A DNA stretch of 40,940 bases from contig JACQOR010000008.1 of NCBI GenBank assembly GCA_016202435.1, forward strand, positions 1 through 40,940, written 5' to 3'. Both the position numbers and the translations under genes were made by a program. The notes beneath the pieces are model-generated. The model did no database searches and was not told where the DNA came from. It saw nothing but the letters and a program-made list of their open reading frames with translations. The first letter of the stretch is position 1. Each line of letters starts with the position of its first letter. The stretch comes from Chloroflexota bacterium. GTDB taxonomy: Bacteria > Chloroflexota > UBA6077 > SHYK01. Positions 15,348 through 23,219 of this stretch are shown one piece after another.

Positions 15348-15788
15348 CTATTCCAATACGATCTGCGCCCCTGTCAGATAGGCGTCAACAACGTGGCGAT
15401 GCGTTTCGACTATATCCAGGGCGGCTAGCTCGGCGCGCGGAAAGAAGCGGAGCTCAGTAGACTCGTCACTAATTCGCATGGCGCCAAAGTCCTCGATCTC
15501 CACGCGATACACCAGAGTCAGAATCCGCAACACCAAATCTTCCCCGTACTGAATCCGACGGGATGGGTCGGAGAATGTGCCGAACAATGAATAGTCCGTG
15601 ATGATGAGTCCCGTTTCCTCCATAACTTCACGCTGAAGGGCGCCAAGCAGCGACTCATCCATTTCAACAATGCCCCCCACGAGCCCCCACCTGTTGGAGT
15701 CGGCCCTGCACTCCAGAAGGAGCGCGCCCTCGCGTTCAATAACGGCCACCACTCCTGCGCTAATTGGAGCCGTCGGGAGAGGGGCCAA
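15348..15788 (-). CDS. NUDIX hydrolase
   Basis: The protein has 146 residues. The Nudix box is complete: GGIVEMDESLLGALQREVME followed by ETGLI fits Gx5Ex7REUxEExGU, placing Mg2+-binding glutamates near residues 54-58. The N-terminal strand ISAGVVAVIEREGALLLECR and the RWGLVGGIVE approach are typical of NTP or nucleotide-sugar pyrophosphatases. The start is probably TTG15788, but the frame abuts the oppositely oriented small phage ORFs, so a few codons are uncertain. It is followed 68 bp downstream by the HIT gene. Together they form a small nucleotide-hydrolase pair. The substrate cannot be predicted. Confidence 0.88.
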   Translation of the reverse strand: MAPLPTAPISAGVVAVIEREGALLLECRADSNRWGLVGGIVEMDESLLGALQREVMEETGLIITDYSLFGTFSDPSRRIQYGEDLVLRILTLVYRVEIEDFGAMRISDESTELRFFPRAELAALDIVETHRHVVDAYLTGAQIVLE

Positions 15789-15805
15789 AGGGTCCGGAGA
15801 ACCTG

Positions 15806-15979
15806 ATGAAGCAGCCCACCGCCCTGGAGGACGATCTCGCCTTCGTCCACACCACCCTGACCAACGTGATCGAGCAGGCCCAGGCGGCCCTCATCACCGT
15901 GGCCACGCTCTACACGGCCTCTGCGCCCGTAGAGCAGCCGCCTGTCGCCATCCCGCTCACCAACGGGCGCGGGAACTAG
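15806..15979 (+). CDS. Small phage-type hypothetical protein
   Basis: A 57-residue protein from ATG15806 with GGAG six bases upstream. It is mostly helical, with LEDDLAFVHTTLTNVIEQAQ and a hydrophobic stretch AALITVATLYTAS. No family is recognised. It is followed six bases later by another small ORF and then the OB-fold gene, all on the plus strand, which looks like the start of an early phage operon. Confidence 0.45.
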   Translation: MKQPTALEDDLAFVHTTLTNVIEQAQAALITVATLYTASAPVEQPPVAIPLTNGRGN

Positions 15980-15985
15980 CCCGCC

Positions 15986-16183
15986 ATGTCCCAGCCAGAG
16001 TCGTCCGGGTTCCGCGCGGCCCGCCGGGCGGCTCTGGCGCGTTGGGCTCGCCGCTACCTCGAAACGTTGCAGCGCGAGTCCCGCCACAGGAAGCGCCGCA
16101 GACCGCCCAAGCCAAACCCACACCACGGAGAGGAACCATGGCCACCAACCAACAACCCACCGAAACTCTCGCAGGGCGAGTAA
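15986..16183 (+). CDS. Small basic hypothetical protein
   Basis: A 65-residue protein, strongly basic in the middle (Arg/Lys/His-rich, ARRAALARWARRYLETLQRE then RHRKRRRPPK). The last ~15 codons overlap the start of the OB-fold gene in another frame. It is probably translated as part of the same operon, but the proline-rich overlapping tail suggests that the frame may extend beyond the functional end. No family is recognised. Confidence 0.4.
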   Translation: MSQPESSGFRAARRAALARWARRYLETLQRESRHRKRRRPPKPNPHHGEEPWPPTNNPPKLSQGE

Positions 16184-16575
16184 GTCTCGTCCGTCCCGAT
16201 GGCATCAAGCTCCAGGACCCCGAAGGCGCCGAAACCGAATGGCTCAACGTCAGCAACTGCCACCCGCTAGACGCCCTCCCCGAGCCAGGCGACCAGGTAG
16301 AGGTCGTCGTCTCGCGCTCCGGTCGCACCAGCAAGCCCTACATCACCACCTGGTCATCCGTGATTCAAGAGCCCACGCCCATTCAGCCGTCCTCGTCGTC
16401 CTCCGCGTCCCCGTCCGTGTCACTCGACATAACGAACCGAGATCGACTCATGGCAAGAATGAGCGCGCTCAAGTCCGCCACCGCTCTGGGCACGTCGCAG
16501 CCGTCCGAGGACCCGCTCACCGCGGCCGAGATCCTCGCCACAGCCGACGCCTTCATCCGCTGGCTAGATCGCTAG
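16138..16575 (+). CDS. OB-fold-like phage protein
   Basis: The protein has 145 residues, starting at ATG16138 (GGAGAGGAACC upstream). Residues about 8-75 (LAGRVSLVRPDGIKLQD, then EWLNVS, PEPGDQVEVVV and PYITTW) have the strand pattern and turns of an OB-fold, as in phage single-strand-binding-like proteins. A low-complexity Ser/Pro linker follows. The C-terminal ~40 residues (MSALKSATAL to AEILATADAFIRWLDR) form a separate helical unit often seen at the end of such phage proteins. The 3' third is duplicated at 444-598. Nucleic-acid binding is inferred from fold resemblance only. Confidence 0.55.
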   Translation: MATNQQPTETLAGRVSLVRPDGIKLQDPEGAETEWLNVSNCHPLDALPEPGDQVEVVVSRSGRTSKPYITTWSSVIQEPTPIQPSSSSSASPSVSLDITNRDRLMARMSALKSATALGTSQPSEDPLTAAEILATADAFIRWLDR

Positions 16576-16760
16576 TTGACCAGCGGAGCAACAAACGCGC
16601 TGCGCGGATACTGGGGGTTGCCCCAGTTGGCGCGGCCGCCCCCGAGTGCTAAACAGGGAGTACGAAGCCGATTCCATCCGCTGCCCCGGCTTGAGGTGTT
16701 CCCCGCCTCGGGCCAGATCGCCGTCGAGATCTGACCAGGCAATCCCCGGTGAGGAAGCAC

Positions 16761-18272
16761 ATGAATGAACATGCCCTTACGGCTCTGGACAATATGCTGG
16801 AGGGCTGCCAAGTCATCAGCCACGATTGGCGATACGTGTACGTTAACGACACTGTCGCGAAACAAGCTCATCGTGCTAAAGAAGAGCTGATCGGCCACAC
16901 CATGATGGACAGGTTCCCGGGCATTGAGGGAACCGAGATGTTTGGGCATCTGCAGCGCTGCATGAAGGAGCGGGTGCCCCATTACATGGAGAACGAGTTT
17001 GAGTTCCCGGACGGCCGTAAAGGCTGGTTTGAGTTGCGAATGGAGCCGGTGCCGCAAGGCGTCTTGATACTTTCTTTGGACATCACCGAGCGAAAGAACC
17101 TGGCCGGGTCGCTGGAACGACACGAGCAGGAGCGCCGCCAGTCCGAGAAGATGGAGTCCCTCGGCCAACTGGCAGGCGGCGTCGCCCACGACTTCAACAA
17201 CCTGCTCACTGCGGTGCTCGGATATAGCCGCATTCTGGCCGACCGCCTGACCGAGCAGGGCCCCGAGCGAGCCTACGCCCTGGAGATTGAGCGGGCGGCC
17301 GAACGGGGCGCCGCGCTCACGAGCCAGCTTCTTGCCTTCAGCCGCAGCCAGCCCATCGAGCCGCGAGTGCTGGACCTCAACAGCCTGGTGGCGGAGACCG
17401 AGGGGCTGCTCCGTCGAGTGCTGACCGAGCGCATCGCGCTGGTGAGCCACTTCGCCGAGGGCCTCTGGCGAGTCAAGGCGGACCCGTATCAGCTCGATCA
17501 AGTCATCATCAACCTGGCAGCGAACGCTCGCGACGCCATGCCCGACGGGGGCACCTTCTCTATAGAGACCGCCAATGTGGTTCTGGATCAGGCGTATGTG
17601 GAGGATCGTCACGCCGTTGAGCCCGGAGAGTACGTCCTCCTATCCGCGACCGACACCGGCGTCGGAATGGATCGCGACCTTCAGCAGCGCATCTTCGAGC
17701 CGTTCTTTACGACTAAGCAGCTGGGGAAGGGAACAGGGCTCGGTCTCTCGACCGCCTACGGCATCGTCAAGCAGAATGGCGGCGAGATCTTCGTGTACAG
17801 CGAGATCGGACTCGGCACTGCGTTCAAGATCTACCTCCCGCGGGCAGCGGAGGCCCTGGAATCGTCGGTGCCTGCAGCGAGCGCCCCGATTCCGGCCGCT
17901 GGTGGCGAAACGGTCTTGGTCGCGGAGGACCAGGAACCGCTCCGCATCCTCGCCAGAGAGGTGCTGGAATCAGCCGGCTATCGGGTTCTCCTCGCGAGCG
18001 ACGGAGCGGAGGCTCTGGCGGCCGCCGCTGCCCATGATGGGCCCATCCACCTGCTCCTGAGCGACGTGGTCATGCCAGGGCTGTTGATCGATGAGGTCGT
18101 CCAGCGGTTCGCGGCGCTGCATCCCCGGACCCGAGTGCTGCTGATGTCGGGGTACCCGGCCGGGCGTGCCCAGGTAGGCGCGACCATGCCGAGGAGCTTT
18201 ATCCAAAAGCCTTTCGGCCCTCGGGCCCTCCTCCAGAAGGTCCGCGAGGTGCTTGACGCCCCAGCCGATTAG
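16761..18272 (+). CDS. Hybrid histidine kinase (PAS-HisKA-HATPase-receiver)
   Basis: The protein has 503 residues from ATG16761 with GAGGAAG just upstream. A PAS sensor occupies about residues 5-110 (ISHDWRYVYVN, then GRKGWFELRMEPV and LDITERKNL). His143 lies in GGVAHDFNNLL. The HATPase contains INLAANARDAM, DTGVGM and GTGLGLSTAYGI. A receiver domain has Asp435 in LLLSDVVMPG and the conserved Lys in QKPF. It shares its domain plan and many motifs with the kinase at 11836, so the two are paralogues, but this one is not bracketed by terS. It has no membrane segments and no cognate output gene. It lies in the cargo slot next to tspO. Confidence 0.9.
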   Translation: MNEHALTALDNMLEGCQVISHDWRYVYVNDTVAKQAHRAKEELIGHTMMDRFPGIEGTEMFGHLQRCMKERVPHYMENEFEFPDGRKGWFELRMEPVPQGVLILSLDITERKNLAGSLERHEQERRQSEKMESLGQLAGGVAHDFNNLLTAVLGYSRILADRLTEQGPERAYALEIERAAERGAALTSQLLAFSRSQPIEPRVLDLNSLVAETEGLLRRVLTERIALVSHFAEGLWRVKADPYQLDQVIINLAANARDAMPDGGTFSIETANVVLDQAYVEDRHAVEPGEYVLLSATDTGVGMDRDLQQRIFEPFFTTKQLGKGTGLGLSTAYGIVKQNGGEIFVYSEIGLGTAFKIYLPRAAEALESSVPAASAPIPAAGGETVLVAEDQEPLRILAREVLESAGYRVLLASDGAEALAAAAAHDGPIHLLLSDVVMPGLLIDEVVQRFAALHPRTRVLLMSGYPAGRAQVGATMPRSFIQKPFGPRALLQKVREVLDAPAD

Positions 18273-18413
18273 CACCCTTAGCACCCTTAGCATCTTTAGC
18301 ACCCGCCGGAGCACAGTGCGCCCACGTGGCGACCAGCAGGGCAGCCGTTCAATTGCAATGGGTGTGACGTTCTCAATGGAACCTCATCGAAGAGCAGCGG
18401 ATGTCGGCTAACC

Positions 18414-18881
18414 ATGACTCCTGAAGAAGCGCTGGCCCTTGTGATCGCGTTGGCGGTCCCGCTCATGGTGGGCTCTGTCGGCGGATACGTAACCGCCCGT
18501 GCCATCCCTACCTGGTATCGAGACCTACGAAAACCCAACTGGAACCCTCCGTCCCGCGTCTTCGGGCCAGTCTGGACCGTGCTGTATGCCTTGATGGGCC
18601 TGGCGGCCTGGCTGGTTTGGATGGCCGACGGGCCGCTGACACTGTTCACGGCTCAGCTCGCGGCGAATCTGCTCTGGACGCTCGTGTTCTTCGGCCTCCG
18701 CAGTCCCGGTTGGGCGCTCGGCGAAATTGCCATCCTGTGGCTTCTCGTCGCGCTCACGATCCTCCAGTTCCTGTCCATCGTTCCCCTGGCTGGCCTGCTG
18801 CTCGTCCCGTACCTCTTGTGGGCGACCTTCGCTGCCGTCCTTAACGCTGCCATTTGGCGCCTGAACCGCCAGGCTACCTAG
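18414..18881 (+). CDS. tspO: TspO/MBR family membrane protein
   Basis: The protein has 155 residues with five hydrophobic segments. Family hallmarks are WYRDLRKPNWNPPSRVFGPVW at the first loop, LYALMGLAAWLVW in helix 2, an NLLWTLVFFGLR segment, and a C-terminal PYLLWATFAAVLNAAIWRLN. TspO binds tetrapyrroles and related ligands in the cytoplasmic membrane and takes part in stress responses. It is the last gene before the right end of the island, 142 bp after the second hybrid kinase on the same strand, so kinase and TspO might be co-regulated. Such a link is only suggested by position. Confidence 0.92.
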   Translation: MTPEEALALVIALAVPLMVGSVGGYVTARAIPTWYRDLRKPNWNPPSRVFGPVWTVLYALMGLAAWLVWMADGPLTLFTAQLAANLLWTLVFFGLRSPGWALGEIAILWLLVALTILQFLSIVPLAGLLLVPYLLWATFAAVLNAAIWRLNRQAT

Positions 18882-19047
18882 CCCCGCTCGCATACCTATC
18901 CGACGGCGCACGGGAATTTCGCCGGCGAGCCCCAGGTCAAGCACGGGAGCGAACGAATCCTCATGGTCGCCCAGCGCCCGTTCTCGGATTAGAAGCCAGT
19001 TGTCGCTGGCGGCCGGGACGCCCGGCCGCGCTTCAGACTCGGGCGCT

Positions 19048-19078
19048 TGCTACCATCTTGCTACCGCATTTGGTAGCA
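19048..19078. repeat. TGCTACC repeat block near attR
   Basis: TGCTACCATCTTGCTACCGC (19048-19067) is identical to the block at 3358-3377. An additional inverted unit GGTAGCA lies at 19072-19078. It is about 100 bp inside attR, mirroring the block next to the integrase. The rest of 18882-19178 has no recognisable gene. Confidence 0.55.
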
Positions 19079-19178
19079 GACCCCGTAAGCGGCGGGGAGC
19101 CGAGGTCACGTCGCACCGAATCTCAGGCACGAAACCACCCCTTACGGTATCATCCGTCACCATCGAGCACCCCACTTC

Positions 19179-19227
19179 CGCGACTGAAAATCGCGGTGTC
19201 GGCGGTTCGATCCCGGCCCTCGGCACC
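19179..19227. repeat. attR, copied 3' half of tRNA-Phe
   Basis: A 49-bp repeat of the tRNA-Phe 3' half with one mismatch (G19216). It is not preceded by a tRNA 5' half, so this is the distal attachment site and not a second tRNA gene. Confidence 0.9.
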
Positions 19228-19230
19228 CTC

Positions 19231-19262
19231 ATGAGCGCTCGTTAGTGACTAGCGAGCGCTCA
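19231..19262. terminator. Strong hairpin after attR
   Basis: An 11-bp perfect stem (ATGAGCGCTCG with CGAGCGCTCAT) is extended by inner pairs around a short loop. TTCTTAT follows on the plus strand. It begins only four bases after the tRNA-derived attR, where the native terminator of tRNA-Phe would have stood. It also overlaps the end of the minus-strand gene that stops at 19260. Confidence 0.6.
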
Positions 19263-19505
19263 TTTCTTATCATGCTGTCCGCCCGAGCCGGAATTTGATG
19301 CCAAGATCACGAGGCTCCGAGCCGCCTGACTCGGCTCCCCGAATTGGGCCACCTGGAGGAGCTCCTCGTTGCTCAGCAGCTCGGTGACCCGCTGAGCAAC
19401 GACGTCGAACGCTTCGTCCGGCGCTGCACCGAGGGGCTCAATGAACTCCACTGCTATCCCAGGGTCACTGTCGGTAAGGCTCCCATTCAAGAATGGGCCC
19501 CTCAA
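19260..19505 (-). CDS. Possible frameshifted C-terminal extension of the upstream gene
   Basis: This 81-codon frame overlaps the last 41 bases of the HK97-like gene in the +1 frame. It encodes an acidic, well-balanced sequence (PGIAVEFIEPLGAAPDEAFD, then VTELLSNEELLQVAQFGEPS). There is no good ribosome-binding site for its TTG start. It could be an extension reached by +1 frameshifting, the original C-terminus separated by an indel, or a small independent gene. No family is recognised. Confidence 0.35.
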   Translation of the reverse strand: MRGPFLNGSLTDSDPGIAVEFIEPLGAAPDEAFDVVAQRVTELLSNEELLQVAQFGEPSQAARSLVILASNSGSGGQHDKK

Positions 19506-20364
19506 GTGGCGATCCGACGGCTGCGTTCTTGTTCAACACTTCGAGTTCGTAAGTCTCGAACAGTTCGAGTGTCACCTTGAGCTGTAGTTGTCGGACCGCA
19601 TCAGCCACATTTCTAGCGGCATCTGAAGGAGCACCGAGCTCGGGACTCTTCCTAAGGAGACTCCTCGCTCGTTCCTCCCCAATAGTCTCAATGTCGAATA
19701 CAGGCTCTTCACCGTGTCGCGTCAGTTGGCCGAACCGCTGAATATCGACAGCGTAAACGCCGGGAGCCCGGCTCTCTGGAATATCGAGCATGGGCACGTC
19801 TCCGAACATACCGAGGATTCTGAAGTTCGTGCCGAGGTCCTTCTTCATGTCATCCCTGTGGTGGCCCACTATGAGCGGGTGCTGCTGTAGATCGACCGCT
19901 AACTGGGTCCCTAAGGGCCCTGACAGGACGAATAGAGAGGGCGTGAAGCCCGTTCTTGTAAGTTCGTTGGCAAAACTCTGTAGCGCCAACACGACAGACT
20001 CGGCGTCCCTATTAACTGGTACGCCCAGCCGGTCAATGGTTGCTTGATGAAGCATGTCGTCGAATTTTTCCAGGAGCTTTCGCTCCATCGCTACTGCAAA
20101 GGACCATGAATTAAGAGGTGCCCAATTACCGAGATCGGTGAATGGCGCCTTGAAAAGAATTGCGCTGAACCCAGTCCACGCGACCTCTTCAGGTGCCGGA
20201 CGTTCATTGACCAGGCGGAAAGTGTGCACTCTGTTGAACAGCTTCTCGATGGTACGGGTCGTCTCTCGGTCTTTCAGAAAGCTGTCACGAAAGGCACGAA
20301 TGCGAGCGTCGGAGATCGGAGTCTCAAGAATTTGGTCGAGTTCACCAGGTGAGAGTGAACTCAT
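19465..20364 (-). CDS. Hypothetical protein with HK97-fold-like C-terminal half
   Basis: The protein has 299 residues, starting at ATG20364, which overlaps the end of the PIN gene (ATGA). No clear family is recalled. The C-terminal half has features that resemble HK97-type capsid or encapsulin subunits: a helix-strand with PSLFVLSGPLGTQLAVDL, a loop then ILGMFGDVPMLDIPES, GVYAVDIQRFG, and a final strand pair KVTLELFETYELEVLNKNAA, like the closing strands of these shell proteins. This is a resemblance by eye and needs structure prediction. The N-terminus is helical. Tight coupling to a PIN nuclease suggests that the two proteins act together. It lies just outside attR. Confidence 0.4.
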   Translation of the reverse strand: MSSLSPGELDQILETPISDARIRAFRDSFLKDRETTRTIEKLFNRVHTFRLVNERPAPEEVAWTGFSAILFKAPFTDLGNWAPLNSWSFAVAMERKLLEKFDDMLHQATIDRLGVPVNRDAESVVLALQSFANELTRTGFTPSLFVLSGPLGTQLAVDLQQHPLIVGHHRDDMKKDLGTNFRILGMFGDVPMLDIPESRAPGVYAVDIQRFGQLTRHGEEPVFDIETIGEERARSLLRKSPELGAPSDAARNVADAVRQLQLKVTLELFETYELEVLNKNAAVGSPLEGPILEWEPYRQ

Positions 20365-21074
20365 GGGATCGCCTTTTGCGGTTCCTGGCCGGCCCCGTAG
20401 GGCTGTGGGATCAACGCTTCAGGGGCCGCGTCAAGATACGCTTCTATGAAGCCCTTTATCGTTTGATGGAGCTCAATATTGAACCCTTCCTCCATGTTCA
20501 CCTCCTGCTGAACGCCCGCTGTGGGCAAGCGCAAGTCGGCCAATAGGTCTGGGTGAAGGACGGCAGGCTGAACTCGCGCCTCTGCGTAGTCACCATCCCC
20601 AGTGATCAGAGCGATAGGCGCGTCCGCGTTTTCATACAACTCAAGTATGGACATCCAGATGAGAACGTCATTTAGGCCCGTGCCCCTGCCGTCCGACTTG
20701 AACGGCCTGCGACGACCCCGGTTTCTCTCGAATAGCTCTCGGGTTGCTACCTCAGGCAAGTTCAGGACGCGGACTTCCCGCTCCTTGAGTAGATCGTCTA
20801 GTTTGCGCCGGTACTCGTCCACCTCTGTTTCCAGTTCGATACCTAATTCCGTCCCACGATCAGTTCGAAGCGCCGCTAAATCGAGACCTCTACGATTCTT
20901 TCGGATCGCTTTGTCCATCGCCTCCCGATAGTCCGCGACCATCTCCTCGATCACGACCTCCGGGATACAGACAACCCAGCCGCGAGACCTGGCGCCATCC
21001 AGCAAGCTCTTCGTCGCGGCGTGAGACAGGTAGAAGTCCTGAAAAATCGGCTGGGTATCTAGAACGATGTACAT
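20361..21074 (-). CDS. PIN-domain protein (DUF4935-like)
   Basis: The protein has 237 residues. The PIN fold is marked by MYIVLDTQPIF (first Asp at residue 6), then CIPEVVIEEMVADY (Glu pair), and SDGRGTGLNDVLIWMSILEL followed by IALITGDGDYAEAR with the later acidic residues. The charged helical insert between is typical of DUF4935. PIN domains are Mg2+-dependent ribonucleases, often toxins or RNA-processing enzymes. The downstream gene starts within its stop codon, so both are made together. No small antitoxin-like gene is beside it. DUF4935 proteins are longer than VapC, and their targets are not established. Confidence 0.75.
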   Translation of the reverse strand: MYIVLDTQPIFQDFYLSHAATKSLLDGARSRGWVVCIPEVVIEEMVADYREAMDKAIRKNRRGLDLAALRTDRGTELGIELETEVDEYRRKLDDLLKEREVRVLNLPEVATRELFERNRGRRRPFKSDGRGTGLNDVLIWMSILELYENADAPIALITGDGDYAEARVQPAVLHPDLLADLRLPTAGVQQEVNMEEGFNIELHQTIKGFIEAYLDAAPEALIPQPYGAGQEPQKAIP

Positions 21075-21273
21075 ACCCGAGGTCGCCTTTTCCCAAGCTT
21101 AGCCCACACTCGGCTGATCATCCGGGAACTGGCCTATTGACGCCAACTCCCGCCATGATAGGAGTGAACGATGGTCCCGCCGAGAAAAACAAGCAGCAGC
21201 CAATGCGATCCTCCGTGGCTCTGGCCAAGCCAGCGTTCGGCGACCGGGGGCGGGCGGCTCTCCCGAACAAGCT

Positions 21274-21835
21274 TTACTTCGCAACCCCCGCTGCTTGTGC
21301 GGCGAACAGCCCGTCGAGCCGCGCGGCTGCGCGGCGCTGCATGTCGGGCATCACGTGAGAGTAGACATCCATGGTGACGCTGATGGTGGCGTGCCCGAGG
21401 CGCTCTTGAACCACCTTGGGGTGCTCCCCGAGCGAGAGCAGCAGCGTTGCCGCCGTGTGGCGCAGATCGTGTAGTCGGATGATCGGAAGCCCCGCATGCT
21501 TGAGCAACGGCTTGAAGGAACGGCGATCCACATTGCCTCTCTCCAGCGGACCGCCGACCTCGTTGCAGAACACGCGGTTCTCATCCTTCCAGGCCCGCCC
21601 TACTTGGAGCCGTTCTTCGAGCTGTTGGACACGATGCTGCTTGAGCGCGTCCACCGCCAGGGCTGGTAGCGCGACGGTCCGCCGCCCTTTGGCGGTCTTG
21701 GGCTCGGTCAGCGTCCAGCCGCTGCTAGTGCGGCCCAGGGAGCGGCGGATCTGGATGGAGCCCGCCTCAAGATCAACGTCAGCCCACGTGAGAACGGCCA
21801 TCTCACCGAAGCGCATCCCCGTGACGAACCCCAGG
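21274..21835 (-). pseudogene. Tyrosine integrase, C-terminal half only
   Basis: The catalytic domain is readable from TGMRFGEMAVLTWADVDLEA (catalytic Arg) through KGRRTVALPALAVDALKQHR and HDLRHTAATLLLSLGEHP to VTMDVYSHVMPDMQRRAAAR with the Tyr nucleophile. The N-terminal ~190 residues (arm-binding and core-binding domains) are absent. The frame is cut at about 21820-21835, where the oppositely oriented VapC-like frame begins. It is a different integrase from the one at 6597, though similar in sequence. It is an inactive remnant of another element. Confidence 0.85.
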
Positions 21836-22102
21836 GTATTCGAACGGCCAGAAACGACAAGGGAAGCGTGGCGTCAGGTGCAGGCCTGGCTTGACTGTGC
21901 CTGCTCATGGATCCCGCCACCGGGAGAGCACCACGACGATCTCCTCGGAGAGCTCATCAAACTGCCGGGAATTCACGCTAACCTCGTTCCGGATGCCCAC
22001 CTGGCCGCGCTGGCCATCGAGCACGGCCTCACCCTCTGTTGCACGGACGGGGACTTTGCGCGGTTCCCGCGCCTGCAGTGGGAGAACCCGATCAGCCCGT
22101 GA
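21818..22102 (+). pseudogene. VapC-like PIN toxin, C-terminal part
   Basis: The frame reads VTNPRVFERPETTREAWRQV, then LVPDAHLAALAIEHG, TDGDFARFPRLQWENPI, the second half of a VapC toxin with two catalytic Asp (PDAHLAA and TDGDF). The first ~55 residues with the first catalytic Asp are missing. They would lie where the integrase remnant now is, so one deletion has truncated both genes at a shared junction. No VapB-like antitoxin is present. The product, if made, would lack the full active site. Confidence 0.75.
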
Positions 22103-22116
22103 GCTCGGTCACCTTG

Positions 22117-22395
22117 CTAGGTCCACCTCTCCAGCTCTCTCGCGTAGGTCGAGAGGAGGTTGAAAAGGGCTGCCGATGGCTCGGCCTCCATCAGGATGGC
22201 TTTCTCTGTCGTAACCACCCCAGGGCCGTTGACCTGCAGATCGCGCACCGCCCGGAGGACGGCCTGTTCCTCCACACTACGCGACCGGATCCACTCGGTA
22301 GAGACGCTGGTTGGTTCCCAGTTGGCTTCGGCGAACCTGTTGGCATCGCTGACGATCTCTTTGACCCGCGCAGCCGGAATCTGCGTCCAGTCCAT
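22117..22395 (-). CDS. Hypothetical protein, 92 residues
   Basis: Starts at ATG22395 with GGAGGA three bases upstream; a longer frame to 22476 has no support. The protein is helical and acidic-neutral (MDWTQIPAARVKEIVSDANR, then ending LLSTYARELERW) with no signal peptide or membrane segment. No family is recognised. It stands between the VapC remnant and the thiolase remnant, in a region rich in deletions, and may be an orphan partner of a lost gene. Confidence 0.45.
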   Translation of the reverse strand: MDWTQIPAARVKEIVSDANRFAEANWEPTSVSTEWIRSRSVEEQAVLRAVRDLQVNGPGVVTTEKAILMEAEPSAALFNLLSTYARELERWT

Positions 22396-22700
22396 GGCTC
22401 CTCCAGAGAAAAAGCTGTCCTGGCAAGTGAGCAGTTCGGCGGCGTGGCTGTTCAGCCCGCTTCGCCGCTCATTCACGTTGCTGTGCTGCCCCGATTCACC
22501 GAGTAATTTACCGGCCCGCCGACCGACTTACCAGGCGTCAGGGGCAGGGCAGGGCCTGGCGAACCCAGGTCGTGCCCTGGGACGGTTGCAGGTGATCAAA
22601 CCGACAATCTCGCCGAGGCAGTCGCCGCTGGCGAGGGCGAGTCGTTCCGGTAAAACTCCGGCTCCGGTGTTTCCGCGACCTATCGGATAGGAGTCTCGCC
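22396..22700. other. Gene-free interval before the thiolase remnant
   Basis: About 300 bases with only shadow frames. The last 20 bases hold the ribosome-binding site (GGATAGGAG) of the thiolase remnant. Nothing else is recognisable. Confidence 0.4.
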
Positions 22701-23219
22701 GTGACCGACTCAATGCGTGACAAGACCGCGATTGTCGGGGTAGGAGTCACGCCACAGGCGATGGCTTCAAAGGTGCGGGGCCAGCCCGGCTGGAGCACGC
22801 GCGAGCTGCAGATCGAGGCCTTCAAGCGGGCCATCGCCGACGCGGGCTTGCAGAAGGAGCGGATCGACGGCCTGCTGACTGAGCCTGACTGGGGGGATGG
22901 TCCCACCGACTACCTCATGCTGGCCCAGGCGCTGGGGATGAACCCTGGCTTCGGCGCGAGCATGCTTTGCGGTGGGGCAACCGGCGGCGTGCTCATCCAG
23001 CATGCCGCGAGAGCCGTCAATGCGGGGGCGGCAAGCTACGTCGCCTGCGTTTACGCCGGAGGAGCGCGCGTCTCTCGACCGAGCGGCATCTCCAACGACG
23101 AAAACTACGCGGGCGATGCGATCCCGTGGGCTACCTGGGGGGCGCTGGGACCCATCTCGTGGAGCGCGATCAGTGCGAGCCGCCACATGGCGCTGTATGG
23201 GACCAAGAGCGAGCAGCTC
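22701..23219 (+). pseudogene. Thiolase-family protein, N-terminal fragment
   Basis: About 173 residues from GTG22701 (AGGAG seven bases upstream) match the start of the SCP-x/acetyl-CoA acetyltransferase-like thiolase group. Recognisable parts are KTAIVGVGVTP, the region FKRAIADAGLQKERIDGLLT, and GASMLCGGATGGVLIQHAAR around the nucleophilic Cys, up to MALYGTKSEQL. After that point the reading frame turns to unrelated sequence. Full proteins are about 380 residues and carry the catalytic His and second Cys in the lost half. The gene was cut by a deletion or element excision at about 23220, where the backbone resumes. Confidence 0.8.

Larger units (their letters stand above)
6453..19178. mobile_element. 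12.7-kb integrated element in tRNA-Phe (decayed prophage or satellite)
   Basis: Bounded by a 49-bp direct repeat of the tRNA-Phe 3' half. An integrase gene lies next to the tRNA, reading toward it, as is usual for tRNA-targeting elements. The contents are integrase, zinc-binding protein, portal remnant, TerL, TerS-like gene copies, OB-fold protein and a set of non-phage cargo genes. No capsid, tail, lysis or replication genes are recognised inside, so it is either a decayed prophage or a packaging-dependent satellite. Confidence 0.8.

Noticed and set aside
19181-19227. Second tRNA-Phe gene
   Set aside because: Only the 3' half is present; the upstream sequence cannot form the acceptor or D arm. 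It is attR.
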